In this document: positions 1 through 8,542 of the stretch, in pieces
Position numbering within the stretch: position 1 is the first letter of the stretch
Layout: each line of letters opens with the position of its first letter
NCBI GenBank assembly: GCA_039985655.1
Contig: JBDWSF010000005.1
Location: 248,001-312,000 of the forward strand
Direction of reading: 5' to 3'
Length of the DNA stretch: 64,000 nucleotides
Origin: Postechiella sp039985655
GTDB lineage: Bacteria; Bacteroidota; Bacteroidia; Flavobacteriales; Flavobacteriaceae
Translations under genes and position numbers: made by a program
The notes under the pieces: generated by a model
Database searches by the model: none
What the model was told of the DNA's origin: nothing
What the model saw: only the letters and a program-made list of their open reading frames with translations

Positions 1-8
1 CCGAACTA

Positions 9-1217
9 ATGAAATTAAAATTCACATACTTGCTCTTTTTAGGATTGATGATTTTATTATCATCAGCAACTTCAATAGACAGTATTGATGATTTTAAATT
101 ACTGACTACCGAAACGGAGTTTGAAGCTGGGCGTTCTATTGTATTGAAATTTTCGTCAACAGACAGCAAATCACCTCATCTTTATATTAGTAATAGCTAT
201 GGATCTACGCTTATAAAACCTAGTACAGGTTCTAGTTCTTTAAATTATCAAATCCCTGAATATATAAGCTCTAAAACAGGTGTTGTTTTTTGGAAATTAT
301 TGGGTAAGGATAACCAATTACAAGGTCAAATTAAAATCCTCCCAAAACAGGAAGCCAACACTATGGAAACATATTTAGGGCCACCAAGTATAGCCGCTGG
401 CGGTGAAGATTACAGCATGCTTGTTGTTATTCCTACCGACAGTTATGACAACCCTTTAAAAGATGGCACAGAAGTTAGAACAAAGCATCAATTTTTAGAA
501 AATATAAGCGAGACCTCTATTTACATGAAAAAGGGCATCAGCTACAAAAACATTTTTTCCGAAACTAAAACAGGGCGCATCCTTGTATCTTCATCACATT
601 TAAATAAAAACTCAAAAGAATTCACAATCAACGTATTACCAGATATTCCAACAGATTTCACTATTGAATATCATCGCAATCATGATTATGCTGATGGCAA
701 TCAAATCACCTCATTCTCAACCTCAATTATAAAAGATAAATATGATAATATCGTGAGCGATGGTACTTACGTAGAATTCTTTATTACCAATACTTCAAAC
801 GCTATTTTGAAAACTGCTGGTACGACTATAAATGGTATTGCGACAGCCAAAATGATTCACCCTGATCATGAAGAAAACTGGATCGTTAAAGCCTTTATTG
901 AAGGCATGGCAGAAAGCAAACAAATGGAGTTAACGTACAAAACCGTTATTTCAGATTTTGAGGTTACCTTTTCTGAAAACAATAGAACGATTACTGTTGG
1001 TCCTTTAAAAAGTTTTATGAATCAAATGATTCCTGATGGCTTAAACGTGTCACTTTTTATTTATCAAAATGAAACAAAAATAGAAACACTTTCAAAAAAT
1101 TCCTTTGAAGGTTTTGTAGCATTTAAATTAAATACAAACAACGTCCCGACTAACACCTATTCATTTAAAGTTAAAACTGCTGGAATTGAAAAAATATACA
1201 TCAATAAAAAACTATGA
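9..1217 (+). CDS. Secreted protein with Ig-like (invasin/Big-type) repeats
   Basis: The 402-residue product starts with a signal peptide (basic MKLK, hydrophobic to about residue 20). The rest looks like all-beta modules: around residues 120-210 and 215-310 there are repeats in which a new module opens with a phrase such as D-x-Y-D-N, typical of bacterial Ig-like/invasin domains. No catalytic motif is visible. The start codon overlaps a TAA at 7-9 (TAATG), which suggests that an unseen upstream gene is translationally coupled to it. The stop overlaps the next gene by ATGA, so it is in an operon with the GH5-like hydrolase. I infer a periplasmic or surface polysaccharide-associated role from context only; it could also be an adhesion or assembly factor. 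Confidence 0.75.
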   Translation: MKLKFTYLLFLGLMILLSSATSIDSIDDFKLLTTETEFEAGRSIVLKFSSTDSKSPHLYISNSYGSTLIKPSTGSSSLNYQIPEYISSKTGVVFWKLLGKDNQLQGQIKILPKQEANTMETYLGPPSIAAGGEDYSMLVVIPTDSYDNPLKDGTEVRTKHQFLENISETSIYMKKGISYKNIFSETKTGRILVSSSHLNKNSKEFTINVLPDIPTDFTIEYHRNHDYADGNQITSFSTSIIKDKYDNIVSDGTYVEFFITNTSNAILKTAGTTINGIATAKMIHPDHEENWIVKAFIEGMAESKQMELTYKTVISDFEVTFSENNRTITVGPLKSFMNQMIPDGLNVSLFIYQNETKIETLSKNSFEGFVAFKLNTNNVPTNTYSFKVKTAGIEKIYINKKL

Positions 1218-2731
1218 CCGGTATTAATAAAAACATATTACGTAGTATTTTAATGATATCTTACATCGCAATAATCGCCTTGATTCTTTTTGGTGTTAGT
1301 AGCGTATTCAGTTACCTAAATACTGGCGCTGATCGAAGCAGTATGCTGCATACTGAGATTAAAAAGATAGATCAATACCTACCAAAACTAGAATGGGCAC
1401 CTCTACAAAATGAAGGGCGGCCTATGGATTTACAAACCTTAAATGGTATTGAAAACGATTATTTGGATGCTTGGTACGTAAAACATATTGCTTATAAAAC
1501 AAACACTACAGTTGGTATTGACGATTATTACACCGAAAATGCTCGGAAGAATATTTTTAATGCTATTGAACAAAATACTTCTGAAAATATTTCGATTGAA
1601 GGCACAACTCTAGAACATCATATTACTTTAGAATTTTTTAGTGAAGACGGACAATTGATTGTCTTAACTGATAATGATGTCATTGAATACAAACGTATTT
1701 ATCAAAATGATACTGTTATTTTAGAAACGACTGAGAAATCGACTTATAAAATCACACTACTTTTAGAAGATGGCTTTTGGCGTATTCGTCATCTAACAAA
1801 AGAACAATCTGAAGATTATAAAAAAGAGTTTCTATCAGCTTCAAATAAAATCACAACGATTAAAGGCATTAACTATTATCCACAAGCCTCGCCTTGGGAT
1901 ATGTTTGGTGACAAATTTGACACCCTTACCATTTCTAAAGATTTCAAAATCATTAAAGATTCAGGTTTAAATAGTATTAGAATATTTGTGCCTTATGACG
2001 ATTTTGGAAAAGCAAACGTAAAACCAGAAAAACTAAACAAACTCGCCCAAGTGTTAGATTTAGCTGAAGCTGAAAATTTAAAAGTCGTTGTCACTCTTTT
2101 CGATTTTTATGGTGATTATTCTGTTTTAAATTGGACGTTAAATCAACATCATGCGGCAATAGTCGTTTCCGCATTAAAAAACCACGATGCTTTATTAGCA
2201 TGGGATATTAAAAACGAGCCTAATTTAGATTTTGATTCTCGCAAAAAAATTAATGTTTTGTCTTGGTTAGATAATATGATCGATTTGGTAAAATCTATTG
2301 ACGAAATACACCCTGTAACTATCGGGTGGTCTAACTCGGAAAGTGCTAACATTTTAAAAGATAAATTAGATCTTATCACGTTTCATTATTATGAAGATTT
2401 AAATGATTTAGAAAAAACGTATCAAGATTTAAAATTAGGAATACCAAATAAACTCATTGCTATTACTGAGTTTGGAGTCTCTTCTTATAAAGGGCTTTGG
2501 AAACCATTTGGCAGTTCAGAACAAAAACAAGCAGATTATCATAAACAAGCTCAAACTATTTTTAGGGATCATACCATCAGCTTTATGTCTTGGACTCTTT
2601 ACGACTTTATAGAAATACCAAAGGAAGTCGTTGGACGACTTCCTTGGAGAAAACGGGCTCAAGAACATTTTGGTTTTATTAACCAAAATGGAGAGACTAA
2701 GCCTGCCTTCAATTATATCTCTAAAAAATAG
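1214..2731 (+). CDS. Membrane-anchored glycoside hydrolase, GH5-like TIM barrel
   Basis: The 505-residue protein has one N-terminal membrane segment (about residues 12-34). A small alpha/beta domain resembling an NTF2 fold follows (about 75-200), then a cellulase-type barrel from about 213. Likely catalytic acids are E335 in IKNEPN (acid/base) and E419 in ITEFG (nucleophile), the two glutamates expected of clan GH-A. It is translationally coupled (ATGA) to the upstream Ig-like protein. Glycosidases are common in exopolysaccharide export loci such as cellulose or Pel systems, where they trim or release polymer during export. Here the anchor would hold the enzyme at the inner membrane facing the periplasm. 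The substrate cannot be read from sequence. No clear terminator was seen after the stop. Confidence 0.8.
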   Translation: MTGINKNILRSILMISYIAIIALILFGVSSVFSYLNTGADRSSMLHTEIKKIDQYLPKLEWAPLQNEGRPMDLQTLNGIENDYLDAWYVKHIAYKTNTTVGIDDYYTENARKNIFNAIEQNTSENISIEGTTLEHHITLEFFSEDGQLIVLTDNDVIEYKRIYQNDTVILETTEKSTYKITLLLEDGFWRIRHLTKEQSEDYKKEFLSASNKITTIKGINYYPQASPWDMFGDKFDTLTISKDFKIIKDSGLNSIRIFVPYDDFGKANVKPEKLNKLAQVLDLAEAENLKVVVTLFDFYGDYSVLNWTLNQHHAAIVVSALKNHDALLAWDIKNEPNLDFDSRKKINVLSWLDNMIDLVKSIDEIHPVTIGWSNSESANILKDKLDLITFHYYEDLNDLEKTYQDLKLGIPNKLIAITEFGVSSYKGLWKPFGSSEQKQADYHKQAQTIFRDHTISFMSWTLYDFIEIPKEVVGRLPWRKRAQEHFGFINQNGETKPAFNYISKK

Positions 2732-2802
2732 ATTCATTAACACTTAACTTTTAAATAATCTTTTTTCGAGATATACGGGGCAAAAAATCATGTGTAATTA
2801 TT

Positions 2803-4014
2803 TTAAGCAATAATTTGTTCCTCTAATTTTGCTTCTTTCTTGTTGTAAATTATTGTTTCAAACGTATTTAAGTACATATCTGCTATTCTAGACATTGGAT
2901 ACGCTGTAGCCGCTTTATAGTTTGCTTTTTCTAACGCTATTCTATAAGTATTATCTACAAGTATTTTTTGAATGGCTAAAGCTAAACTGCTTATACTTGT
3001 TGGCTCGAAAAACTCACCTCTATACCCTTCATCTTTAACCAAAAGCGCTAAATCTCCTAAATCTGGCATAACCACTGCTTTACCATAACTTCCTGCTTGG
3101 TGTAAAACTCCAGAACTTCCTGTTGTAGACGTATAAGGAAATACGACGATTGTACTTTCTTTAAATATTTTTGGCACATCTTCTTCGGCTACATATCCTG
3201 TAAATGTTAAACCTTCAACATGACTATATTGTTTTTCAACCGATTCTAAATAGCCTTTTGTATTTGGGTTATCAGTTCCTGCTATTACAACTTCTAAATT
3301 TAAATTAGAGTTTTTCTTTATAAGCTCTACCGCTTCTATTAAGCCTTCTACTTTTTTATACGTTCCAAACTTTCCAAAAGTCATAATTTTAAAAGGTTCT
3401 AAAGGAATCTCATAACTTGGTTCTTCAAGAACTTCAAAAGTACCGTGTGGAATTAACTTTACATTATTCACTTTATATTTATCTTCTAAAATATCAACAT
3501 ATTTTTGCATGGTCACAGCAACGGTATCGGCTTGAAGAATTAATCGCGTTAATGTAAATCCTATAAACCCGTAAACTTTTTGCATGATTTTATTATTTGT
3601 AAACCCTGCGTTTCCTAAATCGACTTCCTCTAAAATATTATGTAACAACACAATATTTGGAATCTTTTTTAACTTACATATTAGTGGCAGCATCAATCCT
3701 AAGGCAGCAGCTATTTTCTTATCACCAAATTTCATAAACTGTAAATTGAATAATACAGCATCTGGTTGCTCTTGATTTATAGCTTTAGTCACTTTAAAAA
3801 TATTAGTGTAGCTATTAAATGTCCAACATTCTTTTATCGTTATTTTACAACCTGCTTCTGTAAACTTCACATCCTTTTTCCCTTCAGTAGTATCTGTTAA
3901 TAATACAAGTTCTGTAATATTTTCTTTTTGCCTAAATTGCTTTACTAAATGATAAGCATATTCATTTAAAGTGACTTTGCTTGGCGGATAAGCTGTTACG
4001 ATTGCTAGTTTCAT
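2803..4014 (-). CDS. Glycosyltransferase family 4 (GT-B fold), copy A
   Basis: This is a 403-residue GT4-type glycosyltransferase. The N-terminal half opens with MKLAIVTAYPPSKVT. The C-terminal donor-binding half carries FGKFGTYKKVEG, VVIAGTDNPN and GSSGVLHQAGSYGKAV, the last being the nucleotide-sugar site region. It very probably adds a sugar to a lipid-linked polysaccharide precursor in the cytosol. A close paralogue lies at 7100-8278 (roughly three quarters identical by eye), and the two flank a flippase and three STAS genes. A GACGAAT direct repeat lies about 95-135 bp upstream of the start. The extra charged tail at the C-terminus (EAKLEEQ) is absent from the paralogue. Confidence 0.88.
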   Translation of the reverse strand: MKLAIVTAYPPSKVTLNEYAYHLVKQFRQKENITELVLLTDTTEGKKDVKFTEAGCKITIKECWTFNSYTNIFKVTKAINQEQPDAVLFNLQFMKFGDKKIAAALGLMLPLICKLKKIPNIVLLHNILEEVDLGNAGFTNNKIMQKVYGFIGFTLTRLILQADTVAVTMQKYVDILEDKYKVNNVKLIPHGTFEVLEEPSYEIPLEPFKIMTFGKFGTYKKVEGLIEAVELIKKNSNLNLEVVIAGTDNPNTKGYLESVEKQYSHVEGLTFTGYVAEEDVPKIFKESTIVVFPYTSTTGSSGVLHQAGSYGKAVVMPDLGDLALLVKDEGYRGEFFEPTSISSLALAIQKILVDNTYRIALEKANYKAATAYPMSRIADMYLNTFETIIYNKKEAKLEEQIIA

Positions 4015-4107
4015 TATGTATATATTTTAAAGGTTAGTTCTTAATTATACTACAAATTTGCATTATAATGAGGAGTAAAAGAGGCGACTTTAGATAGATT
4101 GCTAATT

Positions 4108-4150
4108 GGTGTCGACGAATGGAATATCATTGTAGATTAACTCAATATGT
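4108..4150. promoter_or_regulatory. GACGAAT direct repeat (21-bp period), copy upstream of GT4 gene A
   Basis: GACGAAT at 4114-4120 is followed exactly 21 bp later by the related GATTAAC at 4135-4141. The whole 43-bp stretch aligns closely with 9755-9798 in front of the TPR/barrel gene. Tandem repeats two helical turns apart are typical of LytTR-family binding sites. It lies about 95-135 bp upstream of the minus-strand GT4 start. Regulatory role is inferred. Confidence 0.5.
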
Positions 4151-4197
4151 CCATCTGAACTATAGACTATAATTAGTGTTTATTCTTTCATAATCTA

Positions 4198-4391
4198 ACC
4201 AGTTGTGCCTTTTTATTTATTAAGCTAAACTAAATGTCAGCTCTATTTCGACTTTTTTTGTCGAAATTATATCGAGAACAGATTTTTAAAATGGGGAATT
4301 TTATTCTTGATGGCTTTGCTGAACTTATCGAAGTATAAATTTTACTCAAAAAGTAGTTAAAATCGAAAAACATCTTCAAAATACACAACGA
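4198..4391. repeat. MITE-like intergenic repeat, family 1, copy a
   Basis: The ends form an imperfect inverted repeat: AGTTGTGCCTTTT at the left and TTCAAAATACACAACG at the right. Inside is the core ATCGAGAACAG. The same core and ends recur at 35995-36163 and, truncated, at 24430-24515. There is no coding potential. With the next repeat it fills most of the 576-bp gap between the GT4 and flippase genes. Confidence 0.6.
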
Positions 4392-4430
4392 GTTAATCTT
4401 ATGATTCTTTTAATTATATGACATAGAAAA

Positions 4431-4562
4431 GAGGCTGTCTAAAAAGTCTAGATTGTTGAGTTTGTCAAGTTGAGATTATCGAAATATATTATTGATTATC
4501 AGGAAGTTGATATATTTCAACAAGCTCAATATGACTGCTCGTTTTACTTTTTAGACAGCCTC
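4431..4562. repeat. 132-bp inverted-repeat element with perfect 17-bp ends
   Basis: GAGGCTGTCTAAAAAGT at 4431-4447 is the exact reverse complement of 4546-4562. The interior is also an imperfect palindrome (TTGAG...GAAATAT against ATATTTCAACAAGCTCAA). It looks like a MITE derived from an insertion sequence with GGCTGTCT-type ends. It could also act as a terminator for the flippase gene that ends at 4591. Confidence 0.65.
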
Positions 4563-4590
4563 ATCTGTATTATGAATCCGTTTAGATAGA

Positions 4591-5841
4591 CTATTTTTTT
4601 GCTTTTGATTTATAATCAAAAAAGAAGAAAGTAAGCTGTATGACTAAGAGTAAAATCATAGCTATTATTTGCATATGCACCACTTGCTCTAAACTATCAT
4701 GATAAAAAACAACCAATCCCATTTGCAGCATCCCAAATATCCCAGAAATAACAACTGGAATATATTTATCTAAAGACAAGTAGTAATAGGCAAAAATGTT
4801 AGAGATGGCAAACATAGATGTCGCAATAGCGTATTTCCATAATAAGGGCGCCATAGCCGTATAGCTATCTCCAAAAAGTAGTGTAATAATAGTTTCCGGA
4901 AAACTTAAGCAAACCAATATAATACTAATTGAAATGGCCGCAATATAACCTATATATTTAAAAAGTGTTGGTGCCGTTTCTTTACCTTCTTTTTTAAGTT
5001 GAACCACTGTTGGTAATAACAACATAACGAACATCCAAGCAATGAAGTAAACAATTCTACCTATTAAGGCTAAAGAAGCATATAATCCGGCTTCGTAAGA
5101 CTCAAAGTAATGTTTTACCAAAAGGATATCGCTGTTGTTTATAATAATTTGTGTCAACTCATAGAATGCAGTGATAACAAAGAAGCTTCTTATTTCTTTT
5201 GAGTGCGTTTGACTTAATACTAATGCTTTCTTTGGAATGATGCTTGGAAATTTAAAAGGAAACAATCCAAAGACAAACGAAGCGACTATACCAACTGCAA
5301 TAACAACAGAAGATTTTATATCAAAAAGAAAAATAAGTCCTAATGTTATAATTAAACGACTCAACATTTCGCCTTGGTAAGTTATAGATAACAATTTGAA
5401 GGCTTTTTTACCCTGAAAAACACCTCTATTTACGCTCATTAAAAAATAAAGCGGTACACCACATCCAAAAATAACAAACATAGTAGATGACGATGTATTA
5501 AATAGACTTTGTAATTGGTTTGCAAATAGTATAATTAATAATCCCATTAAAACACCAACAAAAAGTGCATTTTTATATATTTTAGAAATGAAGCTTTTAA
5601 AAATTTCATTTTCAAAAAGTACTGAGAATTTAGCGGTTACTAATTGAAAGGTCATAGCGGCAAAACTCAATACTAATAAAAATGTAATAAGTACTGCAGC
5701 ATCTGCAAATTGAGCCGGTCCTAAAACGCGACCAAGAATTAAATTATATAAATAATTCCCGCCGTTTACACCAAGAACGCTTAACATAAATAATCGCTCT
5801 GGAGTAATTTTATTTTGCAAACTTTTAATGATTGTAATCAT
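4591..5841 (-). CDS. Wzx-like polysaccharide flippase (MOP superfamily)
   Basis: The 416-residue protein is almost entirely hydrophobic, with about 12 predicted membrane segments and short charged loops. It carries features of the polysaccharide-biosynthesis branch of the MOP/MATE exporters: N-terminal NYLYNLILGRVLGPAQFAD, and a second-half motif LALIGRIVYFIAWMF. It probably flips lipid-linked repeat units across the inner membrane. Its start overlaps the end of the upstream STAS gene by 17 bp, which implies translational coupling. Its position between two GT4 genes supports a role in exopolysaccharide assembly. It ends just before a 17-bp inverted-repeat element. Confidence 0.85.
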   Translation of the reverse strand: MITIIKSLQNKITPERLFMLSVLGVNGGNYLYNLILGRVLGPAQFADAAVLITFLLVLSFAAMTFQLVTAKFSVLFENEIFKSFISKIYKNALFVGVLMGLLIILFANQLQSLFNTSSSTMFVIFGCGVPLYFLMSVNRGVFQGKKAFKLLSITYQGEMLSRLIITLGLIFLFDIKSSVVIAVGIVASFVFGLFPFKFPSIIPKKALVLSQTHSKEIRSFFVITAFYELTQIIINNSDILLVKHYFESYEAGLYASLALIGRIVYFIAWMFVMLLLPTVVQLKKEGKETAPTLFKYIGYIAAISISIILVCLSFPETIITLLFGDSYTAMAPLLWKYAIATSMFAISNIFAYYYLSLDKYIPVVISGIFGMLQMGLVVFYHDSLEQVVHMQIIAMILLLVIQLTFFFFDYKSKAKK

Positions 5842-6130
5842 TTCTAAAAATGCTAGTTAAGTTTGCTTTATTAAATATGCCCTTTATGCTTTTGTTTTCT
5901 TTTCCAAGAACAAAAAGTATTTTACTTCGCTTTTTAGCTTTGTTAGCAATACATTGCATAACGCTTAAAGCACTTTCATCAATTTGCTTTACTTTTTTAA
6001 GACATATTACAATCTCATAGTATGTATCTAACAAGTTGTCAAAATAATTTGCGACTTCGTCTGTATTAGTGTTGGTAAAATCTCCACATACTTCAAAAAC
6101 ACCTTTATTATTTATTATTTGGAAGTTCAT
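5825..6130 (-). CDS. STAS-domain protein with conserved phospho-acceptor serine
   Basis: This is a 101-residue single STAS domain (anti-sigma-factor antagonist fold), with the opening NxKGxFxVxG strand and the switch loop KQIDESALS. Aligned with its two neighbours, position 53 (after D51) is serine, the residue phosphorylated in SpoIIAA-type antagonists. It overlaps the flippase gene by 17 bp. STAS proteins are known next to polysaccharide genes, for example SypA in Vibrio fischeri, where phosphorylation controls biofilm. No RsbW-type kinase or PP2C phosphatase is seen in this window, so its partner is unknown. Confidence 0.82.
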   Translation of the reverse strand: MNFQIINNKGVFEVCGDFTNTNTDEVANYFDNLLDTYYEIVICLKKVKQIDESALSVMQCIANKAKKRSKILFVLGKENKSIKGIFNKANLTSIFRNDYNH

Positions 6131-6157
6131 AGTCTTATAAATTTGGGGTTATATCAT

Positions 6158-6436
6158 TTAGGCTACATTACTTAAATATAAATCGTCATAAACTTCTTTA
6201 CATCCAGTTCCAACAACATAAAACTTTATATCATGCGTTATAGTATCCGCATATATAGATCGTAACGCTTTCATACCATTAATATCAATTTCTGTTACGT
6301 CTTCAATATTAATAACTAAATCTTCAAGATTCATCATAACAGCTTCAATATGGTTTTTAAAGCTTAGTGCTGTAGTCCCATTTAATGTTCCTTCTACGAT
6401 AAAAATTCCTTTTCGTTCTGTAATTTTAAGAGCCAT
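6158..6436 (-). CDS. STAS-domain protein, acceptor serine replaced by Asn
   Basis: This 92-residue STAS domain is closely related to the proteins at 5825 and 6637 (shared ERKGIFIVEG opening and VINIEDVTEIDINGMKAL core). The residue matching the phospho-serine is N53. It should therefore not be switchable by Ser phosphorylation unless another residue substitutes. It lies 27 bp upstream of the Ser-containing STAS gene in the same orientation, so it is probably co-transcribed with it and the flippase. I infer either a constitutive partner-binding form or a decoy. Confidence 0.8.
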   Translation of the reverse strand: MALKITERKGIFIVEGTLNGTTALSFKNHIEAVMMNLEDLVINIEDVTEIDINGMKALRSIYADTITHDIKFYVVGTGCKEVYDDLYLSNVA

Positions 6437-6636
6437 AATTTTTAGGTTTTAATTAATATTGTTTGGGTTTCTTGATACAAAGATGTTTTAAGAATGTGTG
6501 TAATGTCGTTGAATTTCGTTCAGTGGCGTTTTGCTTTAGATGAGTGGATTAATTGTATTGTTTAACTGAGTAACCTAGCACATTTAGACAATCGGCTCCT
6601 GTAATTGCAACCTATAAATCAAAATAACAGCTTGGC

Positions 6637-6942
6637 TTACTTTCTCAATGGTTCAATAATTTCTTCAATTGGAAAAGGCTGTTCAAGAGCTTCGTATATC
6701 TCCTTACATCCATAACCTACAACAGAAAATTCTTTTTTATGAAACTGTGCTGCTTGAAAAAGTTCTCCTAATAACTTCACGCCTTTTCTATCTATAGCCG
6801 TTACTTTATCTATATTTAAGGTTATAGATTTGGTGTAGACCATTAAAAATTCTACATGATTTTTAAATTGTTCAATTGTCGTAGTATTAATAACGCCTTC
6901 TACTAAAAATATACCCTTGTTTTCTTTAATTGTAAGTGACAT
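6637..6942 (-). CDS. STAS-domain protein, acceptor serine replaced by Lys
   Basis: This 101-residue STAS domain is paralogous to the two downstream genes (KENKGIFLVEG, TLNIDKVTAIDRKGVKLL). The phospho-acceptor position is K53, so a SpoIIAA-type switch is absent. A 200-bp gap separates it from the next STAS gene and 157 bp from the upstream GT4 gene; neither gap contains an open frame I would call a gene. The C-terminal extension IEEIIEPLRK resembles that of free-standing STAS proteins. Confidence 0.8.
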   Translation of the reverse strand: MSLTIKENKGIFLVEGVINTTTIEQFKNHVEFLMVYTKSITLNIDKVTAIDRKGVKLLGELFQAAQFHKKEFSVVGYGCKEIYEALEQPFPIEEIIEPLRK

Positions 6943-7099
6943 AATTTAAATATTTAATTTAGGTTGATTTGGTTTATCAAACAAAGATTACACAAGATTA
7001 CCTTATTAGTCTTTGTCTTTAGTTGGTCTCTCGTTTACTATTTATAATTCTCGAATTATAACAACTGACTTGAAATTATCATTGTTATATTCTACATGT

Positions 7100-8278
7100 T
7101 TATTTTGATTTAATAATTTCGTGAAATACATTTAAATATGTTTGTGTTATTTCAGACATGGGGTGTGCCGTAGCCGCTTGATAATTTTTCTTCCCTAACT
7201 CAACTCGATGTGTATCATTAGTTACTATATTTTCTATCCCTTTAGCTAAACTTTCAACAGAAGTGGGTTCGAAAAACTCACCTCTATATCCCTCATCTTG
7301 CACAAGTAAAGCTAAATCTCCTAAATCTGGCATAACGACTGCTTTACCATAACTTCCTGCTTGGTGCAATACTCCCGAACTTCCCGTTGTGGACGTATAT
7401 GGAAATACAACGACAGCACTTTCGTTAAACAGTGTTGGCACTTCATATTCTTCAACATAACCTGTAAAACGAACTTGTGATACATGTTTATAATCTTCTT
7501 GAACTTTATCTAAATAACCTGGCACATTGGGGTTATCTGTTCCTGCAATAACAACCTCTAAATCTAAACCTGTAGATTGTCTTACTTTCTCAACAGCCTC
7601 AATCATACCCTCTACTTTTTTATACGTTCCAAACTTTCCAAATGTCATGACTTGCATGGGAGCTGTAGGTATTTTATAATCGGGCTCTTCTGGAATTTCA
7701 AAAGTACCATGTGGTATGAGCTTAACATTTTTCACAGAATATTTCGCCTCCAAAATGTCCACATATTTTTGCATGGTAACAGCAACTGTGTCTGCTTTAA
7801 GAATTAATTTTGTAAGTGTTGTTCCTATAAATCCATATAGTTTTTGCATGACTATATTCGTTGTAAACCCTGCGCTACCCAAGTCAACTTCTTCAAGTAT
7901 ATTATGTAATAAAACAATATTAGGTATCCCTTTTCGCTTACACACTAAGGGTAACATTAAACCTAAAGCAGCTGCAATTTTTTTATCACCAAACTTCATG
8001 AATTGTAAATTGAATAAAACGGCATCTGGCTTTGTTTCATTAATAGCTTCCCTAACACGTAGTATATTAGAATAATTGTTAAAAGACCAACATTCCTTTA
8101 TGGTTATTTGACACCCTGATTCTTTAAATTCAATATTTTTTGCTTCATCCGTAAAATCGCAGAGTAGTATTAACTCTGTGACCTCTTGTTTTTGCCTAAA
8201 GTGTTTTACTAAATGATATCCATATTCGTTTAAAGTGACTTTACTTGGCGGATATGCTGTTACAATGGCTAGTTTCAT
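7100..8278 (-). CDS. Glycosyltransferase family 4 (GT-B fold), copy B
   Basis: The 392-residue paralogue of the 2803-4014 enzyme has the same N-terminus (MKLAIVTAYPPSKVTLNEY), the same FGKFGTYKKVEG and GSSGVLHQAGSYGKAV donor-site segments, and the same length apart from the tail. Differences cluster in surface segments, which suggests duplication followed by divergence, perhaps to a different linkage or acceptor. It is probably the first gene of the leftward unit GT4, STAS, STAS, STAS, flippase, GT4. It is divergent from the REC-GT2 gene, with a 264-bp AT-rich intergenic region that must hold both promoters. Confidence 0.88.
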   Translation of the reverse strand: MKLAIVTAYPPSKVTLNEYGYHLVKHFRQKQEVTELILLCDFTDEAKNIEFKESGCQITIKECWSFNNYSNILRVREAINETKPDAVLFNLQFMKFGDKKIAAALGLMLPLVCKRKGIPNIVLLHNILEEVDLGSAGFTTNIVMQKLYGFIGTTLTKLILKADTVAVTMQKYVDILEAKYSVKNVKLIPHGTFEIPEEPDYKIPTAPMQVMTFGKFGTYKKVEGMIEAVEKVRQSTGLDLEVVIAGTDNPNVPGYLDKVQEDYKHVSQVRFTGYVEEYEVPTLFNESAVVVFPYTSTTGSSGVLHQAGSYGKAVVMPDLGDLALLVQDEGYRGEFFEPTSVESLAKGIENIVTNDTHRVELGKKNYQAATAHPMSEITQTYLNVFHEIIKSK

Positions 8279-8542
8279 ATTAGATTGGTTTTTTAATATT
8301 TGTTCGTTTTAGTGTGATAAATAATAAACGGACTACTAGAACAGAATGTCCCCTGTTAAAAAGACAAATTCATTAAATAAGACTATGTGATTAATTACAA
8401 TAATCGATCAAATATAACACTTTATCGATAAATAAATAGGATTTATATTATATTTCTTTCAAATAAGTATTATATTTACGACAGAGAAAATCTTAAAAGA
8501 ACGTTTTTAAGCAAAAAAAAACAAACCAAAAAATCTAATATC

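Noticed and set aside
7716..8075. 119-codon open frame on the plus strand inside GT4 copy B
   Set aside because: It is antisense to a well-conserved glycosyltransferase, with no promoter, no signal and no recognisable domain; the low-complexity Ser/Ile/Phe composition is that of a shadow frame.
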